Under the pieces are notes generated by a model. That model did no database searches. It was given only the letters and a program-made list of their open reading frames with translations, and was not told where the DNA came from. Below are positions 13,607-27,200 of a DNA stretch of 64,000 nucleotides, piece by piece. The stretch is from positions 9,587,751 to 9,651,750 of the forward strand of contig OZ037773.1 of NCBI GenBank assembly GCA_964035545.1. Reading direction: 5' to 3'. The first letter of the stretch is position 1. Every line of letters begins with the position of its first letter. This stretch comes from Bugula neritina. Its lineage: Eukaryota; Bryozoa; Gymnolaemata; Cheilostomatida; Bugulidae. The position numbers and the translations under genes were made by a program.

Positions 13607-16600
13607 GTAAGGCAAATGTTGTTGCTGGGTAGAGTTTGTGTCCAAAATTGCTGCAAAACATATGGCATCTTATATACACAATATTTACAGGGTGATAGCA
13701 CGAAAGCCCCGTATTTGTGTCTTATATAGTTAGGTTCTGAGTGTCTAACTTAGGTTTTCATTTATTATGAATTCAGATATCTTAAATTCAATAATTTTCA
13801 TTTGTGTTAAAAGATCATTGGGTTTAATTATAGCAGACTTACACACTTGTGCATTACTTACCCATGTCTGAAACTTACACATGTTTTAACCTCCGCTTAT
13901 ATGCACCCTGTGTATACACGTCTGCCAAATTAGCTACGACTAACACTAAAGTAGTAACTCCTGTGGCATCTTGGGTACAAAAACTTGCTGGAATGTGATG
14001 AAGATGTTTATCTGTGATCACTGCTACATTTTAAATCATGTAAAAGTAGATATCATGACTTTGTTATATAACTTGATCTGTATAAATTTGGTATTTTACT
14101 GCTAGCCTTTGCCGTATTGTTGGAATTGTATATTAGGTTTAACCTGCCCCAATTCTTCACAGATATACAGACTTTTTCTGGTTTTGTTTCATGAAGGAAC
14201 TATTCTCAATAAGACTAGGATTAAGTTGTTTCAACATACATAGAATTGGCAAATTTATGCAAGCTAGGATGAAGTTATTAAGGTCAAACCACATGTCTTT
14301 AATCTTTATTTATTTGACAGGAAAATATAAGTTCTGGTGACAAAACGCATATGCAACTTTAATGTAACCAGCAAAGTGTACCCATGCTTTTATGATGTGT
14401 TTCTAATTTTATGGAATAGCAGTTATATAAGAGAAGTTGAAAAACAATTATGTTAACAAAAAACGATCACTGCATGTGTTATAGTTGTTTGGTTGACCTG
14501 TTATGCAAGATCAAAACTTATGACTAGTGTTCAGAGAAAACTTTCTCAGTCTAAATCTGGCGTCTGAACTCTCAGTTACTGCAACTTCTTGACTTTAAAG
14601 TCATTGGTGTTGTCCATGACTCGACAGAATTGAAACTTCACAATAAATTTTACATTGTTGCTCAGAATTTTAGTTGTAAATAACTTCAATGAATGTGGTT
14701 AGCATTCAGTTGCTCTAGAGTCTAGATTATTATATTATTATATATAGTAGTGGAAATGGGAGTTTGGTATAAATTGACCTATTAAGATCTAGATAACATA
14801 TTTGTTATTTATTACCTTGTTTCTGCTTACTACTTACAAGTTGCAATGTGCCGGGTGCGTGGAAAAGAAAGCAATGAATTTCATAAAGCCCAGGTCTTAT
14901 CTAAAACTTAGATATAAATGAAATGGCTAAGTTGGCATTCGCTAGGGTTGATCAGCATTTTATTTTAAATCATTCATCCATTCAGTAAGTGTGTGTTTGA
15001 TGTTCATTGAGAATTGTGAGAATAGGGTTAGCCTGGTACATTGTATAGTGACCATTAATCAACTCCATCCTTATGTCTGTCACTTAATATGGAGGTGCGT
15101 ATTGCACAGGGCCATTTATCTTACGCCTCTGCATAACACCAGTAGAAGGTTGAAATTGGGAACAGTATTGTATAGTCAAAACAAGGTCTCTGCTAGTTTG
15201 ACTATTCCTTAAATAAATTGAAAGTTTATATAAATATGGCTTTCTCAAGCATATATTGTAACAATACATTGTAATTTAATTTGCATATTAATAGAGATTA
15301 ATACCAGATATTTTCACAGATAAGTTATGATTGTTTAACTCAAGACTGCCCATTTTTTGTCCAACAATGCTTGTATAAAATATTCTATTCTTTAGCCGTC
15401 AATTGAAAATTCGTTTTAGAAAGAAATGAGATAACTAAATCAACTCTGAGTATAAGTCATGCTGGTATGTTTGGGTGAAATATGATATCTGGGTTATCGC
15501 CCTTTAACTTAGAACACAAAACAGATGACCAGTTGAAAGGTGTTGGTAGATTAGGTGATGAATCTAGCTTAAAATATTTAGCAGAAACATTATCTTTGCC
15601 AAACAACAGTTTCACTTAATTTGTAAAAAGAAGATTCTAGATAGAAAAATAGTGACTTAGCTTCTGTGTCATGCTTATATATTAGGTATCTCATACATAT
15701 GATATTTCAGATTATAGAGGTTAAAAATTAGATCCTTGAGTTTGAAGTTACAGCCTAAAAAATTAATTGTTAATTAACAATGATAAAAACAAACATAACT
15801 CTTGTTTTTATAAGATTAAACTATCTCTTCTATGCTCATAAAAGCCAAACCTCTAGAATAAAGTTATGGCTGAGCTTATATAATTCACACAGTCTTGTCT
15901 ACCTGAAATATTTATTGCTACCTTTGATGTTACTCTGTCAACTACCAGCAGATATACTCTTTGGTTAGCAATGTGTGGGTGTTTCATAACAGAGCCGAGG
16001 CAACTTTGTAGCTCCGTAAAACTAGGTAAATGTTTTGGTTTAGAGTTCAACAAATGGCAGCTGATTAAAGACCAAGAATATTACCAACTTCTAAGATGCC
16101 AAACCTGCACTTCACATCAACTGTCAATAAGTGTCCACCCATGAAAGTCTCAATTAGGTCAACCTGTCTGTAAACTAAATATTAGTTTATCCTCCTTCAT
16201 GTCCAGTTGTGTACTGATCCAATCAATTTATTATAATTTAAATTATCACAAAGAATGTAACATGAAATGAAAATGAGAGCAACAACTTTAAAATGTAATT
16301 AGGCTAAATTAATTTCTTGCTTTGTACTGTATGCAAACTCCTTTTGTGTCAAATGAATGATAATGCTTTGTTGATACTTTAAAACTTCCAGATAAATTTA
16401 TTTTTGAAGTTGTATAGTGTGAGTTATGCATAGAACTTTTATACTGCGCAAATGTTATGATACGTTGTAAAACCAAATTATAGCCGGTTTGAAATTTCCT
16501 GAGAGAAAACATTAACAAACTATACCAGCTTATTCCAGAAATAAACTGACAGAATTGTCACTTTGGCAGAGCTGGAGGTCACTTACTCTTATTTTAAGTC

Positions 16601-19106
16601 ATGTCATAATTCTACAGGCTTTTAGACACTTTAATTAATCAGAGGTTGACAAGGAAAACCTTTGAAGTTAGGAGTTTGGAGATGACCAATAGACAGGATT
16701 CATCTGTTAAGAAGTATAACATTCCTTCAGTACCTTCTATATGTTATAGCAATTTTTCTGTGAATTATTTTGAAAGCTCATCAAATTGAAAATTATTTTG
16801 AGAAGTTTATTTTAAGTTGCATGTTAGTCAATGACTTCAATGCTCCCAAAATACTATTTTATACCAGTAGGCTTGCTTGCTTGGTCATATTGCATAACTG
16901 CTTTTATATCAAGCTGCATATGTCTTTGAAATCAGCAGGAACCAATTTCGACTGGTTAAGGTGTCTCTATTCAATGAAAATAGTTGTGGTTTCGATAAAG
17001 TATTCCATAATCGTGATAAGCATAAGAAGTCAAAAAATATATTTCAGGCGCAAGGCAAATTCCAATACTTAAGTTCAGTAGAAATTGCAAACACACTGTT
17101 TCTATGGCAACCAATTGAAATGCTCATTAGTTATATCTTAATCAGTCTCAGTCTTTGCTACCCACACAACTATGCCACGTATGGTAATTCTTTCTCATAA
17201 CTTTATGATAGGTTCTGGTTCTTCTCTCAGGCTGGGTAACCTTTGACCAATGCTATGCTAATAACCGATAAAGTGGCTTAAGGCTCAGCGTGTGGTTACA
17301 AATTAGAAATATGCTAATGAAGCTTTACCTTTGGTTATATAAGGAAGTTTGTTTCGCAGTTTAATAAATTTAAACTGATTGTACGTTGTCCTTAACTAGG
17401 TTAACGTCAGCTTACAAACATTTCCAACCATTTTAAAGTCACACAGACTTTTTAATTGTCGAATAGTTTTCCTCTAAAGTTTTCACAGAACAAAGCAGCA
17501 TAGTGTTATATAGCCGATGCTTTAAGTCTGCTGAGCTGTACATCTTTTTTGAACATGTTTTCGGACGGCCAAAGGTCTTTAAAATTAAACTATTGCAGTA
17601 GAATATTATAGTCAGTAGTACACTATATAAAGTACTGTTATAGCAAAAAGTTTTTGAATTTCTCTTCTCCAGCTTGTATAGGAAATATGCAGAGTGGGTA
17701 CATGTTTATGGATCATCAAGTAAGTAAGTGTAAATGAGGTTTTCTCAGCAGCTAAATGTAAATCCATACTGAACAACCACCATTCCAACTCCTAACTATT
17801 CAAACTCAATCAGTGATCAGGCAACATAAAACGATCTTTAAAGTAGATAGTGTTATAACCATTAAATATAATCTAAACCTATATCAAAATGATCAACATA
17901 AACTTCATGCTGTCAAGTTAAGTACTTTGGTTCATGGAAAAATTAACATAAAAGTTATAATAACATCATAAAGTTGTACTGAAATAGTAAAGCAAAAGGT
18001 AAAGGTAAAAAGTAGTCATAAACTCAGGTAAATTTAGATACCTGACTCAATAACTTGGTATTGACTATGGCGGTACCCTGACTATATACCACACTTTATA
18101 TTATATATTATACTTTGTTATAGGGTTGTATGTTCATATTATACTGTAGAGTGTATAGCCTCTACCTTCAGAGATAGCTTGTAGGTGGTTAGAAACATGC
18201 AGTAAACTGCTATAACATATCGTAAACTGATGTACCAAATACAAAAATATAAACAGACTTAAGAGAGCACACTTACATGTATGCCCTTGTACTATAGAAC
18301 ACAATATAAAGTGTTGAAGTTGATTTTATAAGCTATACAATTTAAACACACTACTACATTACAGAATAATTACATATTTTTGATAAGAGATGAGTTACAT
18401 ATTGTATTAAACCCTACAGAATTGAATAATCATAGTTAATAAATGACGTTATCAACAAAGGAAATTATAACTTTATGTAACTGATAACAATCAATGAGGC
18501 AGAAAATCTTATTATTCTAATGACAAGCAATAACAAATGAGTATTTATTGTAAGCTGCGGTATTTTAAGTTGAATATTTGTGACCTGAATGAATCCACCC
18601 ATGATAGACTAAGAATTAAGGAAACAAATTTGGTGTATTTATACCTTTGACCTTCCAAGCGTTTTTTCCTTTACTGAATAAATTAGAATAAGCAGGTTAC
18701 ATATACACATGGCTTAACCAACAACATAAACACACAATTGCTGATGTTTACAAAGCACAACTATAGTGAAACTTTGTCATTTTTCTTTTTAAATATAAAT
18801 GTAAGGTTAGCTTGTAATTATCGTTAGATGGAGGAGATGAACCACTGAAATGTCTTATGCCTCATTAGCTTTTTTGGATAACTGAGAGGTAACATTATAT
18901 ATGCTTCAATGTAGCTGTTGGAGTGATCCAAGCTTTCTAAAATATAGCTGTGACATATTCTCTCCCAGCTAGTGATCTTCTACCATCATATGAGCACACT
19001 TGAAGTTGTAGCTTCAACTCAGAGCCACATCAAACAGAAGTCATGTGGCAGTGAATTCATTTCACTCTCACTTGTTCACGCAATCAGTACGTCATCTCTT
19101 TTGTAG
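13607..19106. other. presumed intron upstream of Rab27 core, no other gene seen
   Basis: AT-rich sequence with scattered short open frames on both strands (for example 14991-15212 and 16770-17072) that lack splice context, codon bias or known motifs. The 3' end is a good acceptor, CTCTTTTGTAG, ending at 19106, five bases before the Rab27 ATG. Confidence 0.45.
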
Positions 19107-19111
19107 AAGAA

Positions 19112-22100
19112 ATGACAGACTCAATCAGCGAAGGAATCGTCACACCACAAGGAACTTCCACAGACTATGACTGTCTGATAAAGTTTCTCACACTTGGTAA
19201 GTTATATTCATTTAGCTCACTTAGGCAATCAGCAGCAGTTTTACTAGTTTCTAGTCAGCAAAACTCTAAAGAATCTAAGAGAGTGGTAAAAGAAGAAACT
19301 GTATTTCATTACTTAACTAGTTTAAAGGGTCTAGGCAGTTCTGTTGCAGTTCCAAGTTCCAAAAAGTGAACTTTAGCTAGATAGTTTGTAGGAACTGATG
19401 CTAAATTGTAGATTGGTTCAGATATCTGTTTAACAACATGTAAGCTATTGGAAGATAGTATATAACTGTTAGATTCACCAATTGATATAAAATAACTAGA
19501 GCTAGCTTGAGTTATATATCACCTATTGTGTACCTTTACCATACAGTGTGTTGATGTTTATACATTTAAACACAAATAACTATAGTACTATTAAAAATAT
19601 GTATTTTACTTTCTCAAAACAGTTACTATAGATTTAATATCAATAAACAAATGTTTCTGAGTTTTTATTGCTGCGGTAGTGTTATGTTTTTAGTCAATCT
19701 AACTTTTTACCTTGTGGATATGTTGCTACAGAGACAGTAATTTCAAGCATACCTCAATCAACCTTTTAATTAAAACATAATCTGAGTTATTTCAAAATGG
19801 TCTAAAATGCCATATAATCTAAATATAGTTCTTGTCGCTTGGCTGGCACTTGGTAAAGCAATAAATTTGCATGAATATTATGATTTACGTATGATTTTAT
19901 TATGTAAACAAATGTTGCACTTTTCAAAGCCCTTGGGGCAAAAACTCCACATAGGTTCCAAGTTTACTCTTCGAAGGGGAGTACACACGTTTCGTATTTT
20001 TGTTTGTAGGTGACTCAGGTGTTGGCAAAACCAGCTTCCTCTGCAGATATACAGACAATATGTTTTACCCGACTTTTATATCTACGGTTGGAATAGACTT
20101 CAGAGAAAAGAGAGTGGTAAGTTCGTGAGATATTGGATAGTTTTGGTGATTCATTTAATATAAATAATTGCTCTTGATTGCAGACTCAAAGCTCTATAAT
20201 GAGAACAGACGTTTTACAATAATTTTCTATCTGCATGCTAGTTTTAGCATAAGTTAGTAGCTTTCTGTTTAACTACAGACCCTTAGTTTGCTTTTCTTCT
20301 CACCAAGTATATAAGTAAGGGACTTGCTAGTAGCTGTACAAAGGTATCACTTCAATAACCTGTACACCTGAATTCCAATGATACTTACTAGATGAATATT
20401 CTAAAAGCTGCTGGTATTGCTATATATACGGCTTAGCTGCTTGGTAAACAGTTGTGAAATTGTTTATACTGTAATCTTTTACTAAATGAGAAAAATAATG
20501 ACTAACATAAGAAATATCTGCAGCTGAAAAAATAACATAAGTTTTCCTATACAACAGCTCAAAATAGTTTTGTGAAATTTGTGCTAAGTGCATGAGTAAG
20601 TTTTCAACCTACAGTTATTTCTCCAAAATATATAGATACTGCAGAAAAAGCTACCATATGTTAGACTAGTATTTTTAACTGCTATAAATGTCTGCAGATA
20701 GTATAAAATAATTCATTGGTAGATTTGCATTTAATAATAATAAACTTATTGTTTAATTTATTAATATTAATATTGTTGAAGGGGGGGGGGATAGGCATTA
20801 GTCTATTGTATGCTACAGACATTTGTCAGATTGACTTTATACTTTATTATTGATATCAGTAAATTTTTAAATAATAAACAAAATGGTTAAAAACTGTACT
20901 AATTCAATGATTAAGAAGCAATAACCTAAAGGGTAGGTGATACATTTTACGAACTGCTTGTTGTAGGTGCACAAGCCTACCGGGGATGATGGGAAATCTA
21001 CTGGACAGTCACACAGAATTCATCTACAGTTATGGGACACAGCTGGACAAGAGAGGTAACTCCTTACTCTAAATGAAAATATTTTCACAGTACAGAATTT
21101 GTGAATTACCAGCTAAGAATTTGGTCGCTGGTTGAAAATGTACAGCATCTATATAAAATATTTCATTTATCAACATGCAGCTATTTAGTTGATATTAGAA
21201 GATTCTACATGATAAATGAAAAGTTGTGTTCACTTTCTGGCAGCATCATTTTATCAAGATTAGCAAATGAGCTTCTTTAGGGCTAAAATATCCACGATCA
21301 ATCCTTGAATTCAAGTTTAAGCGTTTTTTGTGACTCATTGATTATATTATTCTGCAGTTTTTTACTCCTCATACTTAAAACCCATAGCAAAAGTCCACAG
21401 TAGTTATAGTTACTGTTGTTATAACATCAGGGTTATATTTACACAAAGTCAAACAGTGTAACTGTCATCCTATTGCCAGGATTAACTAGATATATTAGCT
21501 GCATGCTCTAGGGATCAAGTCCTGTTTGTTTAGAACAGACCCTGTTTAATTGACATTTGGCCCAAGTCATGGAGATAAATCAATGGGTATCTCCAACACT
21601 CCGTACGTTATAACTGACTCTTCAGATGAGTTATTCATCACCGGCTGTCATGTTGTTACAGTCTACTGCGTGTCCCAGATAATCTCTCAAGCTTGCATCA
21701 TGGGCTACCCGCACAAAACTAGTAGATTTAGTCATTTAACTTTTTATAGTACTAGTAAGTTTATATAGACCTGTTGTTCTTCAACCTGATTTTTCAATTT
21801 TTTCTAAAAATAAAAGCATCAATTAGGTGCTGTTTTAATTTGAAGACAAATTGTAGGATTTTATCATAACTTGTGCAATTGCAACAATTAGTCTGTTAGC
21901 ATAAAATGATTTTTAAAATGGGATGAATTCTAAAAAAATAATATATCAAATCTAATTATTGACACTGTTATAATATACAAAACTTTGTTGAAAAAAGATA
22001 TACATATTTGTGTTTCAAGAGCAGTTTGAAGCAAGTTAAAAGTTTGAAAAAAAATCACTTTTCAAAAATGATATAGAATTTCAAATGGATACGTGATATA

Positions 22101-23623
22101 AAGTATGGATAGCCTCATGTCTACCACCATCAGTTTTAAAATTAAATTATGCCTTAATTAGAAATAGCAAAAATGTCCTACTCATAAAAGTCATGCCATA
22201 TATATGATCTTGTGCAGTTTTAATTCAATGTATTCGTTGAGTTTCTTTAGCTTCACAAATCATGATACATTTCCAGCTAACTGCTGTATACCAAGTAAAA
22301 TTATGATTTTACCCGACAAATCATTTCAGTTTGTTACCACTTTTTGCCATTATAACTCCTGACCACCAGTACCAGCCCTTCTCAAGTCATGGTGAATCAA
22401 CAACCCACTTATTTCAATCTCCTAATTACAAACTGATTCACTAAATTACATGTATTTGTGATTCAGGTTTAGAAGTCTGACTACTGCCTTCTTCAGAGAT
22501 GCCATGGGATTCATCTTAATGTTTGACCTGACATGTGAACAGTCGTTTGTCAACGTACGGAACTGGCTTGTGCAGCTGCAAACTCATGCCTACTGTGACA
22601 AGCCAGATGTGGTGCTGTGTGGTAACAAGGCAGACAAGGAGAGAGAAAGAGTGGTGGATGAGTCCCGGGCACAGAAACTTGCCAAAGAGTTCAAGTGAGT
22701 GGCTGCTATGTAAATAGAATAGACTGAGAAAAAACTACAATAAGGATATTTTTTTATAAGATGTTTGCATAATATTCTACCTGCGATTGTCACTATTTAT
22801 AATGTTGCTATATATGAAGGTACAACACAACTATTTTTATAATAATGCTACGATTAAAATCAAAAGCTGTTGACTGTAATAATCAGCTCATATCTTTATA
22901 ATTTAGGATCCTTTGATATGCCACCAGTTAATTTTTTTTATAATTCTACAGTCACGAAACCACAAAACTCATGGCTGTTATGACATTATAGTTTATATTA
23001 TTTTGGTTTCAAAACTGAAGGTATAAATTGTTGTTTTCATTGGAGTAAAATAGTTTGATGGTTTTGATGAAAATGTGGGAATCTAATATATTCACATCAA
23101 TAACTGTTAAGGGTAACACATGTAGTTTAGAAATGGTAAATTAGGAAGTCATTGTAGTAGCAGTATTCCTGCAGTTTTCTCATTAGCTCCTAAGAAGACA
23201 ACTGCTAAAATAAAAATCGTAAATTCTCTTGATATTTTAAACTGTGATTAAAAGAATTTCTGTTTGTTGAACTAATTTTGATAAGTTTAGCAGCCTATAA
23301 TATAGTTTCATAGTCTTGAATACATTACTAATTGAGCAACATTTACCTGCACCCACGTAATCTACCTGCATAATCTACCTACGTAACCTATAACCTGTAT
23401 CATGTACCTGCATCATTTTTGTAGCATGAAATACTTTGAAACTAGCGCTGCAACTGGACATAATGTGAGCAAGGCTATAGAAACTTTATTAGATCTTGTG
23501 TTGGAGAGGATGGAAAACAGCATCGAACACCAAATGTTGCATAATAACAACGTAGCCAAGGTAACTTTGAACGCACACAAGGCTATCAGCAGTGACACTA
23601 ACAAAAAGACATGTGCTTGCTAG
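19112..23623 (+). CDS. Rab27: Rab27 small GTPase
   Basis: Five exons: 19112-19196, 20010-20116, 20967-21055, 22467-22694 and 23425-23623, summing to 235 codons plus stop. Rab27 (known from the family) directs docking and exocytosis of secretory granules and lysosome-related organelles. Visible motifs are the P-loop GDSGVGKTS at residues 29-37, switch I ending [11 protein letters not shown], the G3 motif [13 protein letters not shown], the G4 motif NKAD and the G5 motif ETSA. The C-terminus CAC is a double geranylgeranylation signal. The long loop before [33 protein letters not shown] and FETSAATG are diagnostic of Rab27 rather than Rab3 or Rab8. An acceptor five bases before the ATG allows 5' exons to add an in-frame extension (see 7966 and 13417). 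The gene is convergent with the minus-strand gene ending at 24277. Confidence 0.95.
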
Positions 23624-24276
23624 TGGCTAAAATGCTAACATTCTATAAAGTGCTCTGTAACCATAGCAACAACAAACCATGTATAAATCTCTACATGACC
23701 AAGGGAAAGCAACTCTAAACATTGTAAATAGTTCTCAGTTCAAGTGCAATAATCACCTGTAGTTTTCTGCTAAGTTAAGTTTAAAGATAGTGTAGAAAAT
23801 CACAAAATAGTTTTATTAGTCTCATTTATTTTTGATCATTATATTGAAGCCATTTTTGCATATTTTAATTGAAGCTGTATGTTTTTTGTGCAACTGGTTG
23901 AAGTAGTATTAGTCAAATTTTATATCAAAAAATTTATGATATTTTTACTTTTATATCCAGGGTTACTGAGTTATGAATTTATTATCACGCCGGCTGTCTC
24001 AATGCAATAAGTCAGTATGTTTAAATACGTTTATTCTTTGATTTCTTTATTACTACAATGATGTCAGACGTCTTGCATGACACTAATATGTTATAAAGTT
24101 AATCATTAAAATACAGAGCTAGTTGAAAAACAGCGAGTCCATTAATTAACTTCTAAGCAATCATGAACATAAATCAATGTAATTATAATCTCGCTATCAG
24201 ATGGATACGAGTTAATGTGTCCACATAATGCCAATGTTACTGACTGCTGGTGCCGGTATTGCTGATGCACACCAAC

Positions 24277-27200
24277 TCAGAATCCGGAGGGAGAGTGTCG
24301 ATCAGCATTCGGCCCGAATATCTCTTTACTGATGGACACGACTTTCTTCACTTCCTGTTTGGAACTGGTCGGGCGCGAACTGACCTCCGCAGCAGGATTT
24401 TCTGAAGACTTGGAACTTTGGGAAGGCTGAGTGATGGGTGGTAATGTAGGTGACTTAGGGGCAGCAGACAGAGCAGGTATGCTGGCAGCACTGGCGGGTT
24501 TCACCTGAAAATGAGACAGCATTTGCATACTTTCTTAACAGCTTGGGTTTTATATAAAGTTCCCACATGATCTCAGCAACATCTAAGAACTTAGGCTATA
24601 AAGAAGTGAAGGCAAATACTACAGAAATGGTGACTGAGTACTGATTCACCACCATTAAGGGTGTGACCCCGTCATGTGATACAGGGATATTATACTAGGA
24701 AACTGCACAGCAAACTAGTCAAATAACTGAAACTGGTTTAGGAGGTGGATGTGACTGGATACACCTGATTGACAGGTGACAGTAAGTTGGTAAATAAATA
24801 TATTGAGTTAATGTGAAAATTTAGTTTGTAAAAGTGCATCCAGGGTTTCACAGTGTGTTTAGTAATTAGAAAAAAAATAAGTAGATTTTTGTAAAAATTT
24901 AAAATGACTGAAATACGAATTAAACTGCTTATAACTTGTTATCCCCCTTGGCTAATCATTTAGGAAATACTGCTGAAGGTCGAACCTTAATGATTGTATG
25001 CCTTCTAAACATTGGACCACCACCAGTGCCACCTGATTTACTCACAGTAGCTGGCAGCTGATTGGATGTCCCGTTCTGATTGGTTTTAGTAGCTGATAGC
25101 TGATTGGATGGCCCACTTTGGCTGCTCAAAGTAGCTGCTAGCTGATTGGATATTCCACTTGTAGTGATTTTATTAACAGACCTTCTATTAAATGTTTCAC
25201 TGATACTACTGATAGCTGTCGAAAGTTTCTCAGATGATCCACTTCGGCCATTTCTGTCAACTGGCAGCTGATTAAACGTTACTTTGCTTCTATTTTTGGG
25301 AGCTGAAAGTTGATTGGGTGTTTCACTCTTACTAGTTCTAGTAACTGCAAGTTGATTGGACTTCGTGTTGGTTATAGTATTTGGCTTTGCTTGTTGCCTG
25401 GCAGACAGGAGTCTTGTAGGAGTAATCTACACAACATTTAACAACAGAACAAGTTATGATTTGTCATATCAGCTTCATTTCCATCATAATTATTTTTAAA
25501 AAATAAGAAAACATAATAATTTAAGTCAAAACAACATTTTGTGAGTGGATTAGGAGATGAAATAAAACAGACAGATAGAAACCTTTGGGAAGATAACTAG
25601 ACACAGTTTGACTGACTCACCAGCCTATCCGGACTCTCCAGGGGACCCCCTTTCTCCACCACCACAGTAGTTGGGTACAGAGTGACACCAGAGGGGTGAT
25701 GGTAGGGGATGGTGTCCTCCAACGCATTTGGTAACTTCAACTTACGGACACATCTCTCTGATGATTTCCACTCTCCAAGAATCTATTTAACAAAGTATAC
25801 TGCATAGGAATATCTACAGAAATTATACCAGAGGTGAAATCTACAGATACTATACCCAAAGTGAAACCTATAGAAAATAAATTAGCGCACAATTTACAAA
25901 AGTTAAACAATAAGTGAAAGAAGTAAGCAGAACAGGAGCCTTACTGACAACACGCTACAACTGTATTTGGTTGCAAATATAAAACCATAAAATATTGCTA
26001 AAAGTCACCAGGTGACCTGTAGGGACCCCAGGTGAGACCATAGTGACCCCAGGTGACCTGCAGTGACCCTAGGTCTTAAAGTGTGTACCGACCTGCAGCG
26101 ACCCCAGGTCTGAAGGGTTGACAACTTCTTCGGTGTGAATCTGTGCCGTAGAAAGAGGCTGAGGAGACACTGGAGTTGCCTCCTCTAAAGGCAGTTTATA
26201 CTTGAGTGGTCTCATGCACATCTCCCCAGTCTTGCTCTCTCCTAGTACCTGCAGGAGTTTAATATTCATAACTTGCATAGACAATCATATGATGAAACAA
26301 GAGCTTTTCATGTCTCTTGCAGCAGGTAAAGTGGAATTATCTTCCCTGTGAGCACCAACAACCTAACTATGAGACATAAACAACTGCAATGATGTCTAGC
26401 TGAACTTTATACTATGTCTAGCTTTATCAGAATGCAAGAGAAGAGATAATGGAGCTGGTTAAGGTTTTCCTCAACAGATTTCAAACCCTGATGGGTCAGA
26501 AAACATTATAACTATTATTGACCATTATGTATAGTTGTTCTATCATGATTAGCGTTAATACCGCATTGTACTGAGCTAGCACAGAACTGGTCCACAACTA
26601 GGCAAAGGTCAAAGGTGAATCATCGAAAGTTATTGGCATTTCAAATTCCAAATTATTTTCCTATTTCCACAAATCAGACAGAGAATAACAATGCAGTGAT
26701 GAGTCATAGTAGTGACAGGAAGTAACCTCTATTGGCGGCACCGCGGTGGCTGTATCTGAGCCAATCACGGAGCCAAAATTCTCTCCCTCATAAATGAGCA
26801 TCCCGGGCTTCTCGTTGATCATTGCGATGTGACACACTTCCAAGGCTTCGTGTGATTGGATAGTAGCTACAGAGAGTTGCTCAGCCTGGGCCTTGACCTC
26901 GGCCTTGACCTCGGCCATCTGCAACAGAACCCAAAACTTAGTTAAAAGTGAAGCAAACTTTCAACTCAAAACGTAAACGTAGAATACAACAGTTTGACCT
27001 CAACGGGCCTCTGAAGGTCAAAGTATAAATGGCAACTGAGTTTTACTATGAATAAAACTGCGAGAAACATATTCAACAATCTTACTATAAAAACAGACTA
27101 CATTATAAACTAAATCTCTTTACCCCCTAAAGGAGGCAAGGGACAAACTCCCACACTTCGCTACATGATTATGTATAGAACTGTGGCTAGTTTAACTTAA

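Noticed and set aside
16770-17200. Plus-strand open frames of 100 and 79 codons
   Set aside because: Two overlapping frames in AT-rich sequence, hydrophobic by composition, without splice signals, promoter or similarity.
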